Assembly: GCA_021018815.1 (NCBI GenBank)
Contig: JAITYX010000143.1
Location: 1 to 64,000 of the forward strand
Direction of reading: 5' to 3'
DNA: 64,000 nt
DNA from: Talinum fruticosum
Lineage: Eukaryota > Streptophyta > Magnoliopsida > Caryophyllales > Talinaceae
The notes beneath the pieces are model-generated. The model made no database searches. It saw only the letters and a program-made list of their open reading frames with translations, and was not told the DNA's origin. Shown here one piece after another: positions 1 to 10,929 of this stretch. Both the position numbers and the translations under genes were made by a program. How positions within the stretch are numbered: the first letter of the stretch is position 1; the number at the start of each line of letters is the position of its first letter.

Positions 1-382
1 CCTAACATGAAAGTTACCAAGAATGCTAAAGAATAAGGTTTAAAACAGGAAATTAATTGTACGTCAATCCATCCTTTTCCCTCCCCTGTCTCCAACCACC
101 AAAAACAAAAAGTGATACTACACTATGCTTTCGTCAGATCTGATTGAATCTGAAATTGTAGGTATGAAATTTCATTTGATTCCTGATAATATTTTCAAGA
201 GAGAGTCAAATTCAACTTTTATAAGAGAATCTGAAATATGGTCTATAACTATAAGATCCACTGTGAAATTATAAGATGAAATGAACAAGGCCAATAATGC
301 CAGCTAAAAGCAACAGATAGGAGTTGTACAAAAGGTTGTTGCTTACCTGCATACTGAGATGTGGTTTCATTCAAAATCCCAG

Positions 383-768
383 CTGGAAAAGAAAAAGTAT
401 CAGCTGTGTCACTGAGCCCCAGACCGGGAACGAGTGCTGGACGTATTCCAAGCAGGAGATTAAGTGGTAGCTTCAACAACACTTCCCCTACAAACAGGAG
501 TGTCCATGGTAGTCCATCGAACAGGAGATTCTCATTGGGTGCACAACAGACAGGATGGAGCAGTTTCAACCCAAGAACTCTAGGCACACCCCCAATGAAG
601 GAAGGAACAAAACCAACGAGACAAATGTACGCTCAGTCAGAATTTGGCTCTCACCCAAGAGACGAGACTGCTTCAGTCGTGTCAACTTTTCGGGGCCTTT
701 ATCTCCTGACATATGAGCCTATTTGTGATAACTTTAATGGATGCAACATAGTTTGTGATGTAGAATAG
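383..768 (+). CDS. C-terminal exon of a Ser/Arg-rich protein, possibly MAP65-like (partial)
   Basis: This is a coding exon whose upstream exons lie outside the window. A pyrimidine-poor but plausible acceptor (..AAATCCCAG) ends at 382 and the reading frame enters in phase 1. The encoded tail is basic and Ser/Pro-rich, with SRRLSGSF, SNRRFSLGAQ and TPPMKEGTKPTRQM-like blocks. These short RRLS/RRFSLG patches resemble the disordered C-terminal tails of plant 65-kDa microtubule-associated proteins (MAP65/PRC1 family), which bundle microtubules and are phosphoregulated there. The family assignment rests on the tail alone and is tentative. The frame as written runs to a TAG at 766-768. One extra T in the T4 run at 687-690 would change the end to a Ser-Gly-Pro-Leu-Ser-Pro tail stopping at 714-716, which fits the SP-rich composition better. 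The true end may therefore be 716. Confidence 0.5.
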
Positions 769-1900
769 ACTTCAGACTCCTGTGCAGAATAACGTCAGCG
801 ATTCTGTTCCCCCCTTCCCTCGAATCCATCCCCAAGTGTATGTTCACCTCTTTGTAAAGTTCCCTGCATTAATTCAGGACTCAGGAGAAAATGAGTGCAA
901 GTGTAACATAGTAGAGCTTTCGCTTGTCACCCTGTACTGCTTACAACAGTTAGCTATATAATTCATCATTTACCATACTAGACCACTTGAGTTTAGTGGT
1001 GGAACCAAATGCACTAGGAATACAGCAATTTATTGCATTATGGACTAGCATTAGCATGGCCTAATGTTTGTCATACCAATTTCTCTCCGAAACCACACAT
1101 TGTTCTTTGTGAACAACTGCAATGAAGCTCAGCTTGATCAAGCCCGGCTTGAGCTCAAGCTAAATGGACAGCCAAATGAGTCTGTGCATGAGCCGGGCAA
1201 TGTTACTCAAATGGATGAGAAACAAGAAACAAGTTGCCAAAGTTCTTGTTAGCTCAACCCTACCTGCTCTTACTCACTCATTCTACAGTGGATTTGAATA
1301 AAGGACATTCAAATCAAAATTCCTGGACTTCTGCCTCCTTACAGTGCATTTTTCTGGGGAGAAGGGGGGTTCAGATATACTCAAACATATCTCTAAAAGG
1401 TGTAGAAGACATATCCATTGGATCCTACCTCCTAAAAGTGGTACCTGCTATTTCCCCCAAGGGAAGACTTTCATTTGCTTAGGTCGTTTTTTTTACAACA
1501 AGAACAACTATATTCAGTATGAGTCTTACTTATGCAGGGTATAGAGAGATCCATATATAAATAGTTTTATCTTTGTAAGCATATATGTTTGAAAAAGAGC
1601 AATTTTAAACAAACATAATAAAAAATTTGAGAAACTATTTCTAAAGTTAAAAAATTTTTAAAATACAAAATATAGCATAATATTAAATGCTAATAATAAA
1701 TTTTGTAATAATTAAATGTATTTATTTAAATAATAATAATAACAATACATGTAGAGAATAAAATACCAATAACATACAAAAGTGCCTGGGTAGTTTTTGT
1801 CCCAAGGAAAAATAGGCCGCCTTACGCTTCAGGGAAAACCCTGCGCGCTAAATTGTTCTGATTAGCTGATACTCATTGCCCTAGTTTTAGCGAGGGAGAG
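769..1900. other. 3' UTR and intergenic DNA
   Basis: This stretch follows the stop of the partial gene. About 780-1550 has moderate GC content and is probably 3' UTR plus flank. From 1560 it becomes very AT-rich, with AATAAA-like strings near 1615 and 1690. No convincing ORF is present. Confidence 0.5.
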
Positions 1901-1914
1901 TTTAAAAACAAAAA

Positions 1915-3720
1915 GGCGAGGGAAAGACAAGTATAGGGATCTAGGGTTTCGTTTTTTCCGATTCCATCTCTTCTTTGGGCTCTAATGGCTACTTGGAGGA
2001 ATCATAATCGGCAGTTGAAAATCCTTTTCTGCTAGCGAGGATCTAATTTTTGTGTTAGATATAATGGCACTCTCATGCCAAGATTTCCAAATGCGGCGGT
2101 GAGTGTCTTTCCTGTATTGATTTTCGTTCTTTATGGTTTCTGATTTTGATTGAATCGATAGTGTTTGTGTGAATCGAATTCTTCCATTGTTTCAATGTTT
2201 TGATGCGTTTGTGGAATTTACAATGTGAATAGTAAATCTCAGTTGGTTTAACTTTTGTGGTGTAGATAAACGTTACAGCAAATGAATGTGATCGTACTGG
2301 GTGGTCCGACTAGGTCTAGATGTATGCAACCTTATCGGTAGCTCTTTCACATGAGCATTGTCAGTGGGTCTAATTGCGTTTGTGAATTATGTAAGTCTAG
2401 AGCGCTGTGACCTGATCAGCGCCTTTTCTCTAAGGGAAATCGAGGCCAAATGGTCAGTTTGCACTGAACATGATTAGATATATTTGAAAGGAGTATTTGT
2501 TATATCATAGTGAGCTCTTTTTTGGTACTGTATTATGATTATTGAACTTAGAATTAGAATTCACATGAATGTCGTGGTTTATGACTATCGGGGTTGTAGG
2601 TGCAGTTTGCTTATTTGTTTATGATGGAATTGGCCGTTGGGAAAATAAGTGTTGGTTGTCTTGTGTAAATGCTGTATCAGTTAGTAGTGTATTGAGCCTT
2701 GACTCAAGGGATATCTCTCAGGATCTTGCTGTTGGTTCAGGGGAAATGTTTTGGTTTCTCCCATTTTGACGAGATTTTCAATTTTGGACTTGGATATGCT
2801 GCCTCCTCCACTGTCTCAAGTGTAACTTTTTAAAGGAATAATAGTTAATTTGTGATGCAAAGATGCTTTTATTTCCTCTGGCGTTCTTGTATATGTATCC
2901 TTGTAGCTAGTCCCCATTGCCGCTTCATTTCCTGCTGCGTCATCTAAACCCAAATCCATTCTTTGGAATCCTGCCTAGTCAAGGTGAGATGTTGGGGCTA
3001 GGGGGTAGGTGTAGTAGCTGTATGCCTAAATTACCGAGAGGTTGTTTGAACCAAAGGTAAAAACCTTTTGGTTTCCTACTACTATATCAAAATTAGGGAC
3101 AATTTTGTTTGAGATTATGCTATACTCCACTGTAATCCAATATGAAAAAATTCCGAAAAAGTGTCTTTTTCAACTATTTCAAATGTGGATGAATTGTCCA
3201 CTGCTTTGGGCTCCTTTTTTTTATTTTTTATACTTCTTTTAGTATCTCTCTTTATGTAGATGTTACTAGCCACAGGTTGACTGTGTGCAAAACTCTTGTA
3301 TGAAACTCAAGAATTGTTTGTGTTTAGGTGATACCTGCGTCATAACCACTTTTTGCTTGTGTCTCACAGTCCTTTAGGTGAGATGGTCTCACTCTCACCA
3401 AGGCAAGCTCACGTGAAATGTCCCCTACAGGTACTATGGCTCCTCTCCCCAAACTATATAAGGCTGTCCAGGTACATGGTAGGTAGATAAACATTTTGAT
3501 ATTTCATCATGGTGCTTTATAAAATAAACACTCATGATCTCTAGTATTAACATTGGATTAATGAAATTCTGTGGAAGAGAGCATATCCGCATGCTATGTC
3601 TTTCCTTCATATTAATTATTGCAAATTTTACATAATTCTATTGTTGTAATTTGCTGGATTTTCTTGCAGGTCCCAGTTTTATTTGCTGTTTCTGGGTAAA
3701 GGAATAAGAGAATTTTCTGC
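1915..3720 (+). other. Putative spliced transcription unit of unknown product
   Basis: After an AT-rich stretch the sequence switches to a 5'-UTR-like composition containing a CTAGGGTTT telo-box-like motif at about 1939-1948. A short reading frame starting at 1985 ends after 16 codons. A second ATG at 2064 runs into a good donor, GCG/GTGAGTG, near 2098. Two further exon-like pieces follow. One lies between acceptor CCCTACAG (about 3430) and donor CCAG/GTACATG (about 3471). The other follows TTCTTGCAG (about 3669). Joined, the last two could encode only a peptide of about 20 aa beginning MAPLPKLYK. I do not recognise a product. It may be a short-peptide gene, a non-coding RNA, or the 5' part of a gene I failed to resolve. 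Confidence 0.25.
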
Positions 3721-5179
3721 AACGTATGTGCTACAGCATGCTGTTATCAGAAGAGCATGCAGCAAAACAGACGTATGTTTTGGCAGACTTGGGTTGTCAA
3801 AAAACTTATGATATGTGTGCGTGTTAGAGTGTGTGTGTGTGTGTGTGATATACATGCATTCAACTTTGTTTAATGAGTTTCATACTGCAAGGTTTATTTT
3901 TTCTACATCTAACTTATTCAGTTTGGTTCTCACTTTCTATTTATTCCCCCTCTCAGTTACAAGTTTGATGGTTTCTTGATGAGTTTTGTTTCAAGGGGTC
4001 AGCTTTATGGTGAATATAGTTTAAGAGAGACATTCAGCACCTTGGGTTTCGGTGCAAAACGTCTACGGTGAAAGTGTGTAGTTTGGGGCCTTTGGGGGGT
4101 GTGGGGGAGGGGAAGAAAAACTTCTGGCCTTGGTTTTAGGTGCAGGTCTTGCATAGCATAATCTGATCCTGTAGGGTTAAAGACAATTACCCTAAACTTG
4201 AATATGTGGTCAATCAGTTGATGATGACTATTGCAAAACCATCTTTCTGTCTAAGATTTACCCTTAACATGGTGAACTGCAATTATGCTGGCCCTTTTTG
4301 TTTTATAAACTAAAGTGCTTGCAGTGAAATTGTTTTAAGTTTATGAAATTTTAAAAATCTACCAAACCCTTCTCATTGGTTAGCAATTAGACACCTGTAA
4401 GGTTACTAGTATGTACACTGAATTACTATCATCACCATCCTTTACTCTGCTTGGAAAGACTAGTATTATGTAGGGACATTGTGTTCTTTTAATTGACTAA
4501 AAAGAAACCCTTTTATTAAAAAGGAAATAAAAATCCTCTATTGGGCATTGTGCGAGTTTGTTGGATGGTTTTGGCACAAGCCTTGAACTAAATCGTCAGG
4601 AGCCAAGGTCTAACCCTCCTGAACTGACTCTTGATTCTCTCTCCATTATCCATGCAGGATTCCTCTGAGCTGGTGAGGTCCATATAATCGGGGGCACTTC
4701 TACATAAAGTACACAATTGAAATGTGTTCTCAATGTGCTTGGTTCAAGAGTTGAAGCCCGTGTATGCCACTGGAAACTGATCAAGGTGTTGTTTCTTCTT
4801 ATAGTTATACTGATTGGAAAAAGTATCTCTTTTTCATAAGGCCTTCTTATATAGTTACAATTGAGATCCTGTCCTCTTCATGTGTGTTTTAAAAATAGGA
4901 TGGATGATTTCCTTTTTACCACTAGATTTGATATTTTAAACCTCCTTTTTCAACCAACATAATCCACGCAATCGGTCATCTAATAATGAACATTACTTGG
5001 CACTGACCAGGGTTTATTAGTGCTGAGCCTATTATATATATTTTGTTTCCAGCTCATGGCACCATCACTTAAATTATACTTACTCTATTCTTGCTTTTTA
5101 CTCTAGTCTCTCTATAAATTAAGTTCGAGAACTTTAGTATATGTTACTTGACAATCTCTTTGCTTTATAATTAACAACG

Positions 5180-7615
5180 ATGAATTTCATGGTAGGGATT
5201 CTACCCCTGTTACTACTATTTCTTCAAATCACACAGAAAGCTTGCTTTCCTTTCATCATGATCAGGATCTTCTTCATAGTTACCTTTCTTCTTAAACTTG
5301 TAGTCCATTTTTGGCTGGTCCCTGGAGGCTTTGCATGGAGACATTACAACCCGAACAATGGGCTTATTAGGGGTCCTATAGGTTGGCCCATGTTGGGGAC
5401 TTTGCCTCAAATGGGGCCTCTGGCCCATCGTAAACTAGCTAGCATGGCAGTTTCCTTAGGTTCCCCCAGGCTCATGGCATTGAGCCCGGGCTCTACGCCT
5501 GTGATCATTAGTAGCCACCCAGAGACTGCTAAGCAAATTTTATGCTCTCCTTCCTTCTCAGACCATCCCCTAAAAGCCACGGCCCGCCTGCTAATGTTCG
5601 AGCGTGCCATAGGGTTTGCTCCCCATGGCACCTACTGGCGCCACCTAAGGAAGCTAGCAGCTAGTTACATGTTCTCTCCTAGGAGGATCTCCAGCCTCCA
5701 TGGGGTTCGACAATGCTTAATGAATGAAATGTCTGAAAACTTATTTGAGGAGATGAAGGAAAGGGGTGTTGTGGAGCTTAGGGGGTATTAAGGAGGGCCT
5801 CTTTAAAGAACATGTTAGAAAGTGTTTTTGGAAGTGATTTGGGTAGTAAAGGAGAGGAACTGGGAGAAATGGTAACGGAAGGGTATGAGTTGATTTCTGT
5901 ATTCAATTTGGACGACTACTTGAACGTATTCCCTCTGGATTTCTTGGACTTGAGTGGAGTGAAAAAGAGATGCCATAAGTTAGCTTGTAGAGTAACTGAA
6001 CTCTTAGGTCATATCATTTGAGTTAGGAAAAAGGATGTAGATTTTGGGAAGAGAAATGACTTCCTCAGTGTGCTGCTGTCTTTGCCTGAAGAAGAACAAC
6101 TGAGTAATTCGGATTTGGTGGCTGTCTTATGGGTAAGAACTGAAATCCAACATCCTCAGCCTCTTAACCCTCCTCCCTACACCCTCCCCCCAAAAAAATA
6201 AAAAAGAAAAAAGAAGTGAACAATAACACAATAGAAGGAAGCTAAAGCTTTTGTAATTAGAACTCGACCTTTATGTAATGCAAAGTTGATCTTCTTGTCA
6301 TCTCTTGCTTTTTCTTGATATCTGATATCTGTGTCCTTTTCTGTCCAAAGAATGTTAGAGGTGCCTGATTATTTTATTTCATGGTGTACTTTGAACTTAC
6401 ATGAAGTACTTGTCTTGTTGATATTGTGACTTCATTTTCTTGTTTTCAGGTGCCAACTCCCCCTTTCCCCTTCTCTTTTTCTGCTTCCAAAATCCAAATC
6501 TTAAGACATATTTTCGGTTCGCCATCATTTTGTCTTGTTTTGTTTATTATTGGGATAAAAAGCTTCTTAACGTTTGTGCCCCATAGTTTGAAATTAGGTT
6601 ACCTCTTTGTTTTCGTTACTTGGCTTCCATGTTGTAGGTTCCACCATCTTGCCATGCCTTCAACCTTTTGTTTTTTTTTTTTTTGTTTTGCACATTTTTG
6701 TAATGTTCTCTCTTTCTACATGGTCAATCTTGGTGCAAAACGAATTTGTCATGTTATGATCCAGAGGCTGAAACTTCATACTGCAAAAGTTATCCCAGCA
6801 TTTTTCAAAAAAGAGCCTACGTTATGGTAGTGCCTATTTGGCTATTTCTAATGTCCATTTTGGAGATCGAGGCTTCATGCATCGTACTACAGTGTTTATT
6901 ATGTTACAGCTTACTATGTATGCCTAGTTCTTGGAGAAATGGAAACCCTTGTCTTGTTACCAACTTACTCAATCCAGATATGTAATGTTTAGAAGAGTTG
7001 AAGAGATGCTCCAGTAACTGATGTTTTGATAACATATGCAGGAAACAGTTTTTAGAGGAGCAGACACAGTAGCAATACTTCTTGAGTGGATCATGGTTCT
7101 GCACTAAGATGTCCAAGCAAAGGCCCAGGAAGAGCTAGACATGTGCATTGGCGAAAGGCAAGTCCAAGATTCCGACATCCAAGACCTCCCCTACCTCCAA
7201 GCCATTGTCAAGGAAGTACTCCGGTTGCACCCTCCTGGCCCACTGCTATCGTGGGCTCGCCTATTGGTCCACGATGTCCATGTTGACAAGGTCAAAATCC
7301 TAGCTGGCACCACTGCCATGGTGAACCTGTGGGCTATAACATATGACCCGTCCTTATGGAAAGACTTATGGGCCTTCAACCCTGATAGGTTCATCGAGGA
7401 GGATTTCTCCATCATGGGCTCGGATATAAGGCTAGCCCCATTTGGATCAGGCCGTAGGGTGAGCCCTGGGAGAGCATTGGGCTTGGCTGGCGTGGATGCT
7501 TTACCAGTTCAAATGGTTGCCAGCCCAAGATGTTGCTCTTTCAGAGTGTCTGAAGCTTTCCTTTGAAATGAAGAACCCATTAGCTTGTTCTGTGGTTCCG
7601 CGTTATCATAGCTAG
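5180..7615 (+). pseudogene. CYP78A: CYP78A cytochrome P450 pseudogene
   Basis: The parent family is the plant CYP78A monooxygenases (KLUH type), ER-anchored enzymes that influence organ and seed size. Exon 1 (5180-6132) has a hydrophobic anchor, the proline hinge and strongly CYP78A-like blocks: LVPGGFAW, GPIGWPMLGTLPQMGPLAHRK and ERAIGFAPHGTYWRHLR. The intron is 6133-7041 (GT..AG). Exon 2 (7042-7615) has the I-helix FRGADTVAILLEW, the K-helix [12 protein letters not shown] and a heme loop [12 protein letters not shown]. The lesions are: one missing G in the G run 5781-5785, giving a stop at 5788-5790; in-frame TGA at 6019-6021 where an Arg codon is expected; TAA at 7105-7107 where Gln is expected; heme-ligand Cys changed to Ser at 7462-7464; and an out-of-frame deletion of roughly 14 bp near 7485-7495. 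After that deletion the normal CYP78A tail resumes in another frame up to TAG 7613-7615. Intron retention argues for a DNA-level duplicate and against a retrocopy. Confidence 0.93.
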
Positions 7616-9430
7616 GCCATGTGTTATTCTTTCACTCGTAAATTCGGCTGAAGTAGTCTATGGTGATCATAAATGTTGCTAGATGGTACAAGTATTTGGT
7701 GTCATTTTAGCATCTCAAATGGGATGAAGCCCTTGTGTGTTTAAATTATTTTCTATGTTGAGTATAATACTTTTCATGGTCTCTGATTTTTAGATTACAA
7801 TAAGGTTGTATACAACTAAATATTGTGGGATGCATTTCTATGTGGTTATTAATCCTATCGTATTAAGAAATTTTATATTATGAAATATTTACTTCGAGTA
7901 TGATCTGAGTTAATTTTTATGATTTGACCAACTTGTAATTAATTTTCAATATGAATTGCGTGCACGATGGACTATTCTATGCGGCAACTTTAAAGAAATC
8001 AAAATGAATGATAAATAGGCTTAAGTTGATATTAGAGGATTGAAACTTAGACACAATTAGAACCTCTTTTAAAATTATTGTGAAAAATACAATCCGAATC
8101 AATTTTAACCCAAAAATCTACATAAAATAACCATTTAGTTAGTGTAAAATTGACCTAATTATTAAATTAATTGACCTAAGCCGATTCATTCCTCAGCTTT
8201 CGTCGAAATAGAGCAAGCCAAGAGGAGGGAGGCTTATTTGGGCTAGGGATTAACCTCGGAGGGTCCAATTTAATTTTAGGCCCAATACTATTCACAAAAA
8301 AATTAGACAGTGGCGCGTTGGTGTATTTTCAAAATGACAATAATTTGGGCTGCACGGACAAATTAACGCTGAGATGTGGCGCACTTGTTTCTTGTCAGAT
8401 CAAATTCAAAACTCATTGAAAAAAATTCAAAAAGATTCTCTCTACGAGGCTCTTTTATTTATTTTCTATTTTCTAGGGATCTAGTACATCAATTAATTAA
8501 GTAAAAGTGCCTTTGCTTTCATTATGGAAAATTCCAGGTGCCACTTTTAATAATATTTAACAAATAAATAAAGCTCTTATTCCATCTTTCCTCTAATAAA
8601 AACAAAAAAAAAAAATTCGCACTCAATTTTTCTCATTTCAAATTAATATTGAATATATATTATACCATTGAGATGACTTTTTAATAACTCTATTTATTGG
8701 CTATTTATGAGTGTTCTTTAAAATACTAGTTTATATACTATTTTATTGAAAATAAATTTAAATTAAAAAACTAATACAAATATTATTGTTGGATAATCTT
8801 GGTTAAACAACTATATGTTATTAATTTAATTATTATTAAATTAAAAAAATTATCAATAAATTGAGACCTTTTCGATAAAAAAAATATTTTTAATTTTATT
8901 TTTTTTATACCTATTAGTTTAATTATTAATATTATGGGGTATTATAGAAAATAATTATATGCTACTTAAATAATTTACTTTATCAAATAAGAATTAAAAT
9001 AATAAAATATATGTGAATTTTTCCAAAAAAAAAAAAAAACATTATTTGGAAAAAATGTTTTTCACAAGAATAATTAAGATGCTCTAAAAATAAATTAATC
9101 AAAATCAGTTTTCAAACTTGCGTTTCGACCAATTCAGAAATTGAATCGGGAAAACGTTAGTTAATTCGGACCGTCCCCTACGACGTCATTTTTCATTGAT
9201 AAAAGTTGGTACCCTACAACGCCGTCGCTTTGTGTTATCTTCACGCTCTATGTGATTGGTTTGTAAACCGTCAAGAGAGGACGTGTCCTATTACATGGAG
9301 CCCGTGTAGAAAACCTCTATCGATTGCGTGTGGGAAACAACGTAGGTAGGGTAGCTAGAAATTGCGTATAAAATTCACAAATAGTAAAATTGTAATTTTC
9401 CTTTTTATTTTGTATTACCCCACTACTAAT
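7616..9430. other. AT-rich intergenic region
   Basis: This is the spacer between the P450 pseudogene and the phosphatase gene. From 8460 to 9060 it is extremely AT-rich with several poly-A runs. From 9120 to 9420 the GC content rises, consistent with the proximal promoter of the downstream gene. No coding potential is evident. Confidence 0.6.
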
Positions 9431-9607
9431 ACTTTATCTTGAATGAGGTCCACTGGCTGTGCAGCCATTTTTGTGTGTCCTCAGACCAGAAAATACACAA
9501 TAATTTTGCTCAGATTTTCTCTCTCCCTAAAATTTCTATTTTTCATTTTCCCTCTCTCACCTCCTCTCTCTGGAGGGAAAGAGAAAACTTTCAAGCTCTC
9601 AAAATAC

Positions 9608-9640
<33 letters not shown>

Positions 9641-9796
9641 GTTCGTTCCTCGTTTGATAGAATCTAGGGTTTTGATTTTCCCTCTCTCCGTCTCCTTTCT
9701 CTCTCTTTCTCATCCTCCTTGTGTCTGGAATTGGTGTTTTGGGTCGATCGCGGGAGCTGAGGTACTCGTAGCAGCTTTGAGCTAAAACCAGTTCAG
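9430..9796 (+). promoter_or_regulatory. 5' UTR exon (non-coding exon 1) and core promoter of the CTD-phosphatase gene
   Basis: A pyrimidine-rich leader contains a (CT)n tract at about 9610-9639 and an AATCTAGGGTTTT telo-box-like motif near 9660. It ends in a good donor, GTTCAG/GTGATGG, at 9796/9797. The matching acceptor TTTTCTGTGCAG ends at 10860. The first intron, about 1.06 kb, therefore lies within the 5' UTR. The transcription start is not determinable from sequence alone. Confidence 0.55.
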
Positions 9797-10929
9797 GTGA
9801 TGGTTTGCAACACTCCTCTTAGCTCATATTTGATTTGGGTTTCTTTGCTTTAGAAATTTTAGGTTTTTTATTTGCTTGTCTGCGACATTGTTGCCGGGAC
9901 TGTTGCTTTTTGTCTGCTAATTAGTGCTTGGGTTTATGTTGGGATTTGGATGAAATGTGAATAACTCAGTCTCATTACTGCTTTTTTTTTTTTTTTTTTT
10001 GAGAAGGGTTAGGGAGGGGGGCAGTGAGGAATGGTTTCGGAAGTTGGAGTAAATAATTGGTTATATTTGCATGAATTTGATGTCTTTTGGTGCGAATTTC
10101 TTCTGATTTAGTTGGTTGTTCTAGTGAATATGGATGGAAAATTTTTGACCTTTTGGAATCAGGGTATTGGCACATTTATTAGAGCTGGGATTGGAATTTA
10201 TTATGGTAATTCTTTTGGTTCTGGGTGTTTTCCATTGCTCATTTAGGGTTTGGGCTGTCTGGCTTGCAAGAACAAAAGTAGAAATCATTGTCTTGTTACT
10301 ATTATTGGTCTCTAATGAATATGGAGGAAGTGAAATAGGCATTTCTTATGTTGCAAGGACAAGAATATTGTTAATCTTGCATGTCTGCATTTTTAACTTT
10401 TCTTAAATTTCAATGTGTTCTTCTGAAAGGTGGACATGTGAAACTTGTCATGTATCAAATTTGCCAATGTGATTCTTGTGTTGTCTTGGTATATATACAT
10501 AGTTCCCACTTGGCAATGTGAAAGTTTAATTCTTTTACAGAAATGAAAGTAGGAGGTTTCAGTAGAGTATATATCTAGTCAATCCAATGTGATATCTGAT
10601 TATGCATGGTGCTCCCAGTATTCTTAGTGTATGTTTGAATTCTTGCGTGCTTTAGAGAACTCACTTGTTGGACAAAAACAAATGTGTTGGATCTTATTTC
10701 TTGTTTGCTGAGTCATTAGTTTAGTACGTTCTGTGGATTAATAATTTAGGGCATCATTAACCTGCTAAGACTTGACAGTGTAACATTTCCCTCTTATTCC
10801 CTTTCTCTGTGTTATGTGACGAGAAGCTCTGTATTCTCAAAAGAGATCTTTTCTGTGCAGCTCTATTTTGTTATGAGAATAGTGCTGAAATCCAGTTAAT
10901 GATAAGTTCGAGAAGGTTTTAGTTTGGAA

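Noticed and set aside
6426..6830. 134-codon frame inside the P450 intron
   Set aside because: Phe/Leu-rich translation of a T-rich plant intron bounded by clear GT..AG sites; no homologous domain.
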